Source of the DNA: JAWKIW01 sp041394145
Lineage (GTDB): Bacteria > Actinomycetota > Acidimicrobiia > Acidimicrobiales > Acidimicrobilacustridaceae
Assembly: GCA_041394145.1 (NCBI GenBank)
Contig: JAWKIW010000002.1
Coordinates: 372,001-436,000 of the forward strand
Direction: 5' to 3'
DNA: 64,000 nucleotides
Both the position numbers and the translations under genes were made by a program. The notes beneath the pieces are model-generated. The model did not search any database. It was given only the letters and a program-made list of their open reading frames with translations, and was not told where the DNA came from. This document shows, piece by piece, positions 30,338-38,881 of the stretch. Position 1 is the stretch's first letter. The number at the start of each line of letters is the position of its first letter.

Positions 30338-30970
30338 ATGCGCCGATCTGCTTGGCGGAGGGGGTTGCTCGCCGGGGGCATCGTCTTCGTCGCCACGACG
30401 GCGGTCTCGACGAGCTACCTCTACTGGTCGTTCCAGTCAGGGCGCACCATTCGCGCGCCGCGACCGTTCACGGCGTGGTTGTACGAGGGCGCGCTCAACG
30501 GGGTCATGGTCGGAGCGGTTGTCGGTGTCGCCGTGGCGGCCGCCGTCTACCTGCTCAATGTCCGAGATGACGCTAATCAGGTCGACGTTTGCGCACGCGG
30601 TGCTCCGGACGGTCTTCTACACGATGGCCATTCGCTTCGTCCGCGGCTCTTTCCGCGGCAATCGTGGCCAGTGTTGGCGGTGGTGCTGGTCGTGATCGTT
30701 GTCGTGTCTGCTTCGATCGCCGCAGTCGGGGTTCGCTCCGACGACGAGCTGGACAGCAAGGGTTCCGTGGTCCAGTTCGTTGTCGGAGCTATCTACGCGA
30801 CCTACATCGCGGTCTATGCCGCCTTCTGTGTGTCTGTCGTGGGCATCGTGCTTTTGCTCATCCGGTGGACGGTTCTGACCCGACGATGGACCGACGCCGA
30901 GCGTCTGAACGCTCCACTCTCGCTTCGGGAGGCGCGGACTGGACTCGACGGAGCGTCCGACACCCAATGA
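30338..30970 (+). CDS. Multi-pass membrane protein, unknown
   Basis: About 210 residues with four predicted membrane helices, including LLAGGIVFVATTAVSTSYLY, VMVGAVVGVAVAAAVYLL, VLAVVLVVIVVVSASIAAVG and AVYAAFCVSVVGIVLLLI. The middle section (around CARGAPDGLLHDG) looks out of frame, so a compensated pair of indels is possible. No family recognised. Confidence 0.55.
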   Translation: MRRSAWRRGLLAGGIVFVATTAVSTSYLYWSFQSGRTIRAPRPFTAWLYEGALNGVMVGAVVGVAVAAAVYLLNVRDDANQVDVCARGAPDGLLHDGHSLRPRLFPRQSWPVLAVVLVVIVVVSASIAAVGVRSDDELDSKGSVVQFVVGAIYATYIAVYAAFCVSVVGIVLLLIRWTVLTRRWTDAERLNAPLSLREARTGLDGASDTQ

Positions 30971-31066
30971 CGATCCGTAGGCAGCGAACGAGTCCGAGCG
31001 CCGCCATCGAGCGCGGCAGAACGCCGGCAGGGCGCAACGTGAGAGCTCGCGTGCGTGCGCCGCGGA

Positions 31067-31495
31067 CTAGCCCTGTCCCATGACAAGCGCAGCGATCGCC
31101 AAGGCCGCCGTCGTCGCCCAGGCGCCCCCGACGAGCAACGTGCACGCCCACCGGTAGAACGGCCACCGGTTCTCGCGCCACTCGTTGTCGTAGATGTCCC
31201 GGTTCGCCTTCCGACTCCAGTAGATCCACCGCGGGCTGAAGTACCAGCTCACCGCGCTCAGCGTGAGCAACGACGCCATGAACCCGGCGAACATGGCGGC
31301 GGCGCCGAGGTCGACGTCCAACATGGCGCAAAGGACCACGATGGGGCTCACCAGCAGTGTGAGCAGCACCACGGCCGAGACAACCGTGCGACCAAGGCAG
31401 GCGTCCGATGCCTTACCCGAATACCTGCTGGCGGCGCGCGGCCACCGCCGAGGGCCACCCCGGAGGCGCCAGCGCCGACGCCGCCGCCTCGACAT
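31067..31495 (-). CDS. Small membrane protein, unknown
   Basis: About 142 residues, with an Arg-rich N terminus and three hydrophobic segments (VVSAVVLLTLLVSPIVVLCA, AAAMFAGFMASLLTLSAVSW, and the C-terminal GGAWATTAALAIAALVM). Between them lies an aromatic, charged loop (YFSPRWIYWSRKANRDIYDN). The start may be internal, because the first ~35 residues overlap the upstream gene. No family recognised. Confidence 0.55.
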   Translation of the reverse strand: MSRRRRRRWRLRGGPRRWPRAASRYSGKASDACLGRTVVSAVVLLTLLVSPIVVLCAMLDVDLGAAAMFAGFMASLLTLSAVSWYFSPRWIYWSRKANRDIYDNEWRENRWPFYRWACTLLVGGAWATTAALAIAALVMGQG

Positions 31496-31931
31496 CCAAC
31501 GGGCGGAACGCCGCTGCGACCGTCAGCTCGGCGCAACAGCCACCATCGGCCAACCGGACGCCCGGGCGAACACGACCGCCAGGCACGGGAACGAATCGTG
31601 CCGGTGACCGATAGTCGAACTGCTCGATCGGCTGAGCATCAAGTGCAGTCACCACGTGTTCGTCGTGTCCGACGACGACCTGCAGCATCCCGTCTGGCTC
31701 GACCAGAAGCTCAGCCGGCTCGAAACGCCAGCCACACCGTTCACCGTCCCGCACAGACGCGGGGACGGCGAGTCGTCGGCCACCCCGGTGGACCGGCGAC
31801 GACGCCGAGCCACCTTCGGGCGACACGCTCTCCGTGCAACCGGTCCAGGTCCCCGCTCGACATCGCCACAGCGGGAGAGCGACGAGGTGGTACCAGGGCA
31901 GACGATCTTCTTCGCCCCCGGCCGCTGACAT
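31413..31931 (-). CDS. Hypothetical protein
   Basis: 172 residues from ATG 31931. Coding-like patches include RLPWYHLVALPLWRCRAGTW and LLVEPDGMLQVVVGHDEHVV. Eight Cys without a recognised metal motif. It overlaps the downstream membrane-protein frame by 83 bp, so one of the two ends is mis-set or the genes are coupled. No signal peptide or family recognised. Confidence 0.45.
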   Translation of the reverse strand: MSAAGGEEDRLPWYHLVALPLWRCRAGTWTGCTESVSPEGGSASSPVHRGGRRLAVPASVRDGERCGWRFEPAELLVEPDGMLQVVVGHDEHVVTALDAQPIEQFDYRSPARFVPVPGGRVRPGVRLADGGCCAELTVAAAFRPLDVEAAASALAPPGWPSAVAARRQQVFG

Positions 31932-32259
31932 GTCGCGACCATACGACCGAACGCAGGTGCGGAAACGACGTGGCCCGGAGAGTCGAGTCGTGGGCCCGAA
32001 TCTCGGGCCGCGCCGCGGCTGCGACGCCGCTGCACCTGGGCAGGCTCCGGCGGAAGCCAGAGGCTCACGATTGAAGAGCGCCCCAGAACACCCCACCGAT
32101 GTATCCCCGATCATCAGCCCGCGATCATGCCGATCGCCGGCTCGGCGTGGCCTTGAGGGGTCTGGCCCCCCAAAAGGCACGAGGGATGAGGGTGAATGCC
32201 ACCAGCTGCCGTCAGCCCAGGATCGCCCAGTCGTTCGCCTGCGATAGCGTGGAATCGAG
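31932..32259. other. Divergent intergenic region upstream of vapBC
   Basis: No gene supported. It probably carries the promoters of the divergent hypothetical gene and the toxin-antitoxin operon; no element stands out clearly. Confidence 0.4.
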
Positions 32260-32421
32260 ATGTCGAGCGAGCTGATCCAGCCCAGCCATGACGACAGCTT
32301 GGAGCTGCCCGTCGAGCTGCTGCTGCGTCGCGCACGGCCGCTGCCACCCCACGAGGAGATGGTGATCGACGATCTCACCAGCGAAGAGGGTGACGCCTTC
32401 CTCGCCGCGCTACGACAGTGA
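32260..32421 (+). CDS. VapB-like antitoxin
   Basis: A 53-residue frame from ATG 32260 to TGA 32419-32421, too short for many gene finders. It reads MSSELIQPSHDDSLELPVEL, then a Glu/Asp-rich C terminus (HEEMVIDDLTSEEGDAFLAA). Small, acidic, directly upstream of a PIN toxin and overlapping it by 4 bp (GTGA), the standard antitoxin position. It should bind and block the toxin and repress the operon. Confidence 0.7.
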   Translation: MSSELIQPSHDDSLELPVELLLRRARPLPPHEEMVIDDLTSEEGDAFLAALRQ

Positions 32422-32852
32422 CGCCGCCTACCGGCCGCAGCGCCGTCGTCATCGACATCGATGTCTTCGGAGCGGATCTCGTACCCAGTTCTGCTCTGGC
32501 AGGGCGATACGAGCCGCTGATCGTCGGACGGCCGGCGTTCATCTCCTTCCAGACCGCCGCTGAGCTGCGCTATGGAGCCATGCTCCGCAGCTGGGGCGAC
32601 GCACGCTTGCTGAAGCTCGAAGCGAGGATCGCCGCAGCCGAGGTCGTGCACACCGGCCCAGATCTGATCGAGGTCTACGCGCGACTCCGGGTGGCATGCC
32701 AGCGCGCAGGCCACGGCCTGTCCCAGCGCGAACACGACGCAGACCGCTGGATCGCTGCAACCGCAATCCGGCTCGGTCTCCCCCTCGTGTCGAACGACAC
32801 GATCTTCGAGGGCGTGCCGGGACTCGTCCTGGAGTCCGCCCACGACGAATAG
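32418..32852 (+). CDS. vapC: VapC-like PIN-domain ribonuclease toxin
   Basis: A 144-residue PIN nuclease that cleaves RNA (tRNA or rRNA in known VapCs) when free of antitoxin. The acidic catalytic residues are present: Asp13 (VIDIDVFGA), Glu49 (TAAELRYGAM), Asp109 (HDADRWIAATA) and Asp127 (LVSNDTIF). It starts with GTG overlapping the antitoxin stop. Intact and apparently functional; it probably stabilises the island. Confidence 0.88.
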   Translation: MTPPTGRSAVVIDIDVFGADLVPSSALAGRYEPLIVGRPAFISFQTAAELRYGAMLRSWGDARLLKLEARIAAAEVVHTGPDLIEVYARLRVACQRAGHGLSQREHDADRWIAATAIRLGLPLVSNDTIFEGVPGLVLESAHDE

Positions 32853-33083
32853 GGCGCCACCCCAACCGACGCCTATCCCAGATCAGCAGATCAGCGCGAA
32901 CGCCGGCCGCGTCCCTGATCGCCGGCTCCGCCAATGCGCTTCCCATGGCGCACTGCGGTCGCCCGCCGGTGAGTCACCCGGAGCGGGCGGCGAGCCGGAC
33001 CGGTCGCCGGGATCCGCGGGCCGGTCCGTCGACCATGGGCGCGGGATAGGGTCACGTCGGTTCGGCGGACGAGAAGCCGGGAG

Positions 33084-34265
33084 GTGGGGGCGGTGGCGCT
33101 CGACGACACATACGCGCCGGTGGACAGCGTCGATCGGGAGGCGGCACGCACCGCGGTGAGGGACCTGACGGTTGCGATGATCGACCACTTCGTGGACGGT
33201 TCTGCCAACGTTGCGTGCTCGGGGCTGGGGCTGTGGAACGTCGTTGCGGTGCTGGCGTCGGGAGCCGACGGTGCGACCGCCGACGAGTTGGCGTCGCTGA
33301 TCGGGGTGAGCGCGGACCGCGCCGCCGCCGCGGTAACGGGCCTCGACACCGACGTGGACGCCGTCGACGGGGTGGCCCACGCTCTGGGGATGTGGAGCCA
33401 GGTGCCCACCTACCGGGCCTGGCGCGAGGAGCTGCCGACGATCGGGGTCGCCCACCTCGGCGACGACACCGACCTGGCCGCCTGGGTCGCCGACCACACC
33501 GGCGGCGCCATCCCCGGCTTCGACCTCACGATCCCATCCGACGCCCTGCTGGTGCTCGCCGACCTGATCCGGGTGAAGGTCACCTGGGCCGACGCCTTCC
33601 CCAAGGACAGCACCCGCCACCGGGCCTTCCGGGCTCCCGGCGGCGACGCGGACGTGTCGACCATGACCAAGACCGACGCCACCGACTGCCTGGCGGTGGT
33701 GGGACGCACGCTCACCTACGACGTGCCCACCACCGCCGGAGAGGGCCCGGCGACGGTGATGCGCTTCGCCATCGGTGCCGCCGATGCCTCACCCGCCGAG
33801 GTCATCGGCGACATCATCGCCCCGCACCAGCGACGGCGACCCCTGTCGGCGTGCACCTGGTCGGACCTGCCCGACGACGCCACCACCGACAGCGATCTCC
33901 CGCCGGGCTCCTTCGGCCGGTTCACGGTGTTCCTCCCCAAGTTCGCCACGACGACCAGCCTCGACCTGCTCAGCCTCCTCGACGTCCTCGGTGCTCGCCG
34001 CTGCCAGACCGACCAGGCTGGGTTCACGCGCATGTCCCCCGAGCCACTCATGGTCGAGCAAGCGCTGCAGGACAGTGAGGTGAAGCTCGACGAGGCCGGC
34101 GTCGAGGCCACGGTCGTCACCCGCTCGTCCATGGTCACCACCGGTAGGTACAAGAGTCCGGACCTCGAGGTCTTCTTCGACCGACCCTTCGGCTACGCCC
34201 TGGTCACCGAAGATACCGGCCTGCCCCTCTTCGCTGGTTGGGTCGCCGACCCCACCGTCACCTGA
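33084..34265 (+). CDS. Serpin-family protein (serine protease inhibitor)
   Basis: 393 residues with the serpin plan: N-terminal SGLGLWNVVAVLASGADGAT (compare SPLSI..AL.ML..GA.G.T), FTVFLPKFATTTSLDLLSLL before the third sheet, the hinge EVKLDEAGVEATVVTRSS, and the terminal VFFDRPFGYALVTEDTGLPL and FAGWVADP. The reactive loop lies around residues 350-366 after the hinge, which lacks the usual run of small alanines, so inhibition is not assured. GTG 33093 after GGGAGG is a better start than 33084. No signal peptide seen, so it may be cytosolic. Bacterial serpins are uncommon cargo. The stop is followed within 150 bp by the opposing GGDEF gene. Confidence 0.85.
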   Translation: MGAVALDDTYAPVDSVDREAARTAVRDLTVAMIDHFVDGSANVACSGLGLWNVVAVLASGADGATADELASLIGVSADRAAAAVTGLDTDVDAVDGVAHALGMWSQVPTYRAWREELPTIGVAHLGDDTDLAAWVADHTGGAIPGFDLTIPSDALLVLADLIRVKVTWADAFPKDSTRHRAFRAPGGDADVSTMTKTDATDCLAVVGRTLTYDVPTTAGEGPATVMRFAIGAADASPAEVIGDIIAPHQRRRPLSACTWSDLPDDATTDSDLPPGSFGRFTVFLPKFATTTSLDLLSLLDVLGARRCQTDQAGFTRMSPEPLMVEQALQDSEVKLDEAGVEATVVTRSSMVTTGRYKSPDLEVFFDRPFGYALVTEDTGLPLFAGWVADPTVT

Positions 34266-34415
34266 TGGTGACGCCGCACCGTGTAGCGGGGCACCCAGGT
34301 TGCGTGCGGTCGATGGCCGGCCGAGGGCGGCGTGCTTCGGTCCACCGGTGCGATGTCCAGAGGCCGCTCGTGGGTGGAAGGTGACGGCTCGCCGGCTCGA
34401 CCTCGGTGGCGTCGT

Positions 34416-35489
34416 TCAACCGGATGAGGTGTCGTCGTGGTCGCTCGGCCCGTTGCCGTGAGGGAGCTCGTCAACGACGGCGGGTCGAAGGTTGTTCTCC
34501 TTGATGAAGCGCAGTCGCTGTTGCGCTCGTTGTCGCGCCATGACGCGGTCTTGGCCGTGTTCGACGGCGGCAACCCCTGCAGAGAAGGTGACCGGCCGTC
34601 CCGCTATCAGGCGTCGATGGTGGTGGTCGTCGAGAAGAGCGCGCAGCCGCCGGGTGAGCTCGTGCTCGTCGAGGTTGGGGACAGCCACGACGAACTCGTC
34701 GCCGCCCCAGCGGCCGACCTGACCTTCGGGGTCGACGTCGCCCAGCAGGCGCGCCACGGTGCACAGGGCCTGGTCGCCGGCGTCGTAGTTGTCCGCCGTG
34801 GCGTTGAAGCCGCGCAGGTCGTCGAGATCGACGAACGCCACCGCGAACGGGACAGGCAAAGCGTTGAGCGCCCGTTCGGTCCCGACGCGGTTCAACACGC
34901 CGGTGAGCCCATCGTGGTCGGCGCGTTCCTCCGCGTCGGACAGTCGACGCCTGAGATCCCGGATCTCGGCCTGCGTGCCCCGCACCGAGACCCCGGCGGT
35001 GGCTTCGAGGTGCTCGAGGCGCTGCACCAGCGGCACGAGGCGCTCCCAACGGGCGTCACTTCGGGCGGCCCACAAAGCGTTGGCATGGGTCGGTGACGGC
35101 CCCGCCCGCGGCGTGACCTGCAGCTCGATCGCCACGCAACGGTCCCCGAGGTCGACGTCGCCACCGCAACCGGCACGGATGCGGCGAGCCAACTGGGTGA
35201 CGCCGTCGGCGGGCAGCCGGTCGACGAGCACGGCCAGCTCGCTGGGGCCCACCCGACCGACGGTGACCGCGTCGGCGACGGTGGCATGCAGGCGGCGGGC
35301 CAGCTCGTCGAGGACACGGTCACCCACCTCGCGGCCCACATCCCGGTTGAGGTGGCGCAACCCGACCAGGTTCACCAGCGCCACCCCGTACGACAGCCGG
35401 GTCCCGGCCGATCGGGCCCGCCCGTCGACCTCGGCCAGCCGCTGGAGGAACACGACCTCGGAATCCCACGGCTCATCGCCCCGCGCCAC
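34416..35489 (-). CDS. Diguanylate cyclase with two GGDEF domains (first degenerate)
   Basis: Makes the second messenger c-di-GMP from two GTP. About 357 residues from GTG 35489. The first domain (LSYGVALVNLVGLRHLNRDV, then GRVGPSELAVLV) keeps the fold but has GPSEL in place of GGDEF. A helical linker (RDLRRRLSDAEERADHDGLTG) leads to a complete second domain with FVDLDDLRGFNATADNYDAG and the active site RWGGDEFVVAV. No membrane segment. The frame is open upstream to 35,744, so a longer N terminus is possible. The degenerate domain may be regulatory (inference). Confidence 0.85.
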   Translation of the reverse strand: MARGDEPWDSEVVFLQRLAEVDGRARSAGTRLSYGVALVNLVGLRHLNRDVGREVGDRVLDELARRLHATVADAVTVGRVGPSELAVLVDRLPADGVTQLARRIRAGCGGDVDLGDRCVAIELQVTPRAGPSPTHANALWAARSDARWERLVPLVQRLEHLEATAGVSVRGTQAEIRDLRRRLSDAEERADHDGLTGVLNRVGTERALNALPVPFAVAFVDLDDLRGFNATADNYDAGDQALCTVARLLGDVDPEGQVGRWGGDEFVVAVPNLDEHELTRRLRALLDDHHHRRLIAGRPVTFSAGVAAVEHGQDRVMARQRAQQRLRFIKENNLRPAVVDELPHGNGPSDHDDTSSG

Positions 35490-35759
35490 TCCGACAGTAT
35501 TGCCCTCGCTCCAAGCCCGCACCGAGGCGACCGACGAAGTGTCAACGGCTGCTCCCCGAACGCCGGCTATGTGCGCGACAACTACGGCGAGCTCCACGTC
35601 TGGTTCGCACGGTGGTGCGTCGTAGCTGTCCGAGACGTGAACCTGGCCCGGGACTCGGTGGCCTCGTGGTCCGTAGCGTTCCCGACGGCGACCTCCCTGA
35701 CATCGCCGACTGCTGGCCGACGTGGCCGACCAGGCGCAACGCACCTCGCCGGGCAGGTG

Positions 35760-36325
35760 TCAGTTGAGGCGGTAGCGGGTGGTGCCGTCGCTGATGAGGT
35801 CGTGGCCGGGCTCGTCGTTGAACCGGGCGTAGAAGGCGTCGTCGTAGGCCGCGACAGCGCCGTCCCAGCCGTCGGGTTCGGCGGCGGTAACGCCGGCGCA
35901 CACGTGGACGTCGGTGAGGAGCGGGTCGAAGTCCGGGAGTGCCCGGATGCGGGCGGCGGTGGCAGCGACGGCGTCGGCGAGCGTCGGGGCGTCGATCGTG
36001 TAGCCGCAGGTCGCCCACCCGGAGAAGATGATGAGGCGTCCGTCGCCGCCCAGATTCGCGTCCGGTCCGTCGCCGGCGACACTGGGTTCGGTGTCACTAC
36101 TGGTGTCGCCGTACGGGTCGTGGTTGACGATGGAGTCCCGCCACCAAGGCAGGATGAACCACCCGTACGGCGGGCGGGGTGCTGGCCGGCACCCGGCGGC
36201 CAGCGCGCCGAACAGCGTGTACTTCTGGTGTGGTCCCAGCGCCGGTGGCTGCCGCCGTGGTCGTACTCGAGGGTCGCTTTCGCGAACGGGTCCGGGATGC
36301 CGGTGACGACCAGGTAGGTGGCCAT
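35760..36325 (-). CDS. Hypothetical protein, one frameshift
   Basis: ATG 36325 gives MATYLVVTGIPDPFAKATLE. One base is missing near 36,230, after which KYTLFGALAAG continues through YGWFILPWWRDSIVNHDPYG, DGRLIIFSGWATCGYTIDAP and TLADAVAATAARIRALPDFD to RYRLN and a TGA at 35,760. About 188 residues, well formed, with no signal peptide or membrane segment. No family recognised. Confidence 0.6.
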
Positions 36326-37741
36326 GTCGTCCACATTCTTGCCGACCCCCACCGACTGACTTGACACCGGGTCCGGCGAGGTGCCGTGCCCGGGGGCCTT
36401 GCGGTTTGGTCTGGTGTGAGGTCGACCACTGTGGCCGGGTTCGTCACCGCCACGTTGATCTGGTGTGCACCTCGAGCGCCGCCCCGAGGAATGTCCGACA
36501 AACGCCGGCGACATCGGTTCACCACTCGCCGCGATGGAAAGCGACTGGAAAATGGCATTCGGCGAGCTTGAGGCTCTCACCAGGGCGATCAACAAGCGCG
36601 CTCAGTACCTGACTGCGTGCCGAGTGCGTGTGGCGAAGGCGGACGACCGGGGGATCTGATCACGATCCATGGTCATGTCGACGAGTTGTGGGAGGTATTC
36701 TCGGCCTGCTCTCGCCGGAGCGAGCCGCGGTTCGCCAAGTGCCGTGGTGCGCTACTCGTTGACATGCTCATGTCGAGGACGGCTTTCAAGCGCAGCCGAT
36801 CGCCAGGTAGGTCCGGCTTGCGGGTCTATCCCAGATCGCCGGCCTGGTTGATGCGCTCGACGAAGCAGTGCCGGCGAGTGGGCTCATCGGCGAGACTGGC
36901 TCATGGCATTCGGACAAACAGGGCGGGTCCACCCGCGACTTCCCGACAGACAAAGGAGTTGCTCGATCTCTACGTACGCGGGACACAGCGATTTCCGAGA
37001 CGCTCGTTGGCCCGATGGGGTTCACGCAATGCCAGGCCGCCGGTAGGTTCACCCGAGACGAGGCCGACGCGCCCATCACACACCAACTTCGCGACGCGGC
37101 CGATGCCGCGGAGGAGGGTGTGGGCGAATCCGACGCACACGCGCCTGATCGGCTTCGCTCTGCGGCGGAGCAAGACCGAGTTGGCCTCACCAAGGTTCCG
37201 GACGGGGTTGCCTGCGGCGGAACTGCAACGGCGTGGGTGGATCGTCGTCGAACCTGGAGTGAGCAGCAGCGTCCCATAACACCTACAGCGCTCAGAAACA
37301 ACGTACCCGCTGCCCCTGAACGCCGGCTCCGCCGCGACGTTGCTGTCTGGCGCCGGGACGGCGCGGCCGTAGATCGGGCGGCTCGTCCGGCGGCCGTTGA
37401 CGGTGGTGGGCTACGAGGACATACGGGCCGTGGGCCGTCGGCGAGCGATGCACGCCGCTTCTTCCACGTCGGCCATAACGGGTGACCGTCCTGAACGCCT
37501 CCCGGCAGACGTCTCGGATGGCCTGACGCGGAGAGCCGGGACTCGTCGGGTCGCGCGACGGTTCGGGCGTCCAGCAAGGGGTTTGAGGGTGAGCCCTGTT
37601 CCGCCCGTCCCGGTCTGACTGATTCCACGACCGAGATGTGGAGACCGTCGCTGAGTTCGGGGTGGGTCTGAATAGGTAGAGCCGTGTCGTCCGTGGCTGC
37701 GTCGTGTGCCCGGGCGTCCGAACCCGTCAGGAGAACCCCTC
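36326..37741. other. 1.4 kb with no recognised gene
   Basis: Several frames are open on both strands but none shows convincing motifs or composition. The stretch has lower GC than the flanks in places (36,460-36,720). It may hold genes broken by indels or decayed mobile-element pieces; I could not identify any. Confidence 0.4.
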
Positions 37742-37961
37742 ATGGACATCGACTCCCTGCCCGACATGCTCCGGGTCGACGAGGCTGCGGCGGTGCTGCG
37801 GATCAGTCGCAGCCGGGCCTATGAGGAGGTCGCGGCGTTCCAGCGCACGGGCGGTGTCGAGGGCTTAGCGTCGATCCGCATCGGTCGCACGCTGCGGGTC
37901 CTCGAAGCGGGCGCTGCTGGCGTGGATCGAGGCGCAGCTTGGCGGCCCGAGCGCTGCGTGA
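37742..37961 (+). CDS. Excisionase-like helix-turn-helix protein, one frameshift
   Basis: About 73 residues: MDIDSLPDMLRVDEAAAVLR, ISRSRAYEEV and ASIRIGRTLRV. After one indel near 37,900 it ends ALLAWIEAQLGGPSAA. This is the MerR-like winged HTH of excisionases and plasmid regulators (LRVDEAAxxLxISRSxxYxxV...RIGRxxRVxxxxLxxWI). Near the right end and upstream of the relaxase, it probably directs excision of the island with the integrase. Confidence 0.75.
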
Positions 37962-38881
37962 CCGTCGCCGGCTCGTGATCGATGTCGACGTGGCGGCGCT
38001 TGCACGCGCGGCGAGGTCGGTCAGATCGGCTGGCTGGTGCTCGAGGCGATCGCCGGACACGCATCGCCCGGCGTCGCGTGGTCGAGGCTCTCGTGCGCAG
38101 CCTGCGGTCGCAGGCAGTGACGCGTCGGGGTGTCGAGGGACTGGGGTGGCCCGGGCGTTGCGGTCGCTGATCGACGCTGGGGATCGTCGGCGCGTAGATG
38201 ACCGCGACGAGCAGAGGGGTCGGCTCCCGTCGGCGACCTACCGGGTCGACCTGGCGGCCGACGGCATCACCGTCGTCGCCGTGTCGCAGGACACCGTCGA
38301 GGCACCTGCCGTCATGGACTAGCCGGCCAACGACTCGCGCCCGGTCGACCAGCTCAGCCTCACCTGGACGCCAGTCCCGCTCCGATGCTCGCCGCCATGC
38401 CAGTCGCCGTCACTGCCGCCACGACCCATGGGCGACCAGAGATGGCTCACAGACTTGCACGCGGTCGTGCGGACCCTGGTCGGGACCGTCGGTGGCGCCG
38501 TCGAGGCCGCTGGCGCCGGCGGCGTGGACGACTCGACGGCCGGCAGAGCTGGGTGATCGATCGGGTGCGCCTGTGGTAGGCGCGCCGCCTGTCGTTCGTC
38601 CTGCTGGCAGGTCGGGTTACGGCGCCGGGTCGTTCAGCGAGGCGTCAGGAGGGGTCGGGACGCGGTGGGCAGGTCGTTGGTCGGGTCGTGGCTCGGTCGT
38701 TCGCTGTGGCCGCCTTGGCGCCGGGAGGCGGTCGGCCTGGGTTGCTGCGGCAGAGGCCGTGGGTCCCGGGTTCGGTCCCCGGGTGGGGTTCGGTCCTGGT
38801 GGCCCGGCCACCCCGGATTGAGGCGGATCGGCGCGGCGGCGGCGGGCTGGGAGTGGGTCTAGGTCGGTGGAGGTTCGTGTC
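37962..38881. other. Region between excisionase and relaxase; possible small gene and oriT
   Basis: A frame ending at 38,322 has a plausible tail (SATYRVDLAADGITVVAVSQ) but no clear start. The last 250 bp hold two direct repeats GGGTTCGGTCC (38,769 and 38,787) and the palindrome GGTGGCCCGGCCACC (38,799-38,813). Relaxase nick regions are often directly upstream of the relaxase gene, so this is a candidate oriT. Confidence 0.35.

Noticed and set aside
31413..32843. A 476-codon minus-strand frame across vapBC
   Set aside because: The part above 31,931 is antisense to the intact PIN toxin and has no conserved features; only the 31,413-31,931 part was kept.
31018..37330. GAACGCCGGC occurring four times (near 31,018, 32,896, 35,557 and 37,318), considered as integron attC-like sites
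   Set aside because: No flanking palindromic structure or RYYYAAC/GTTRRRY cores, and in DNA this GC-rich a few chance copies of such a word are not surprising.
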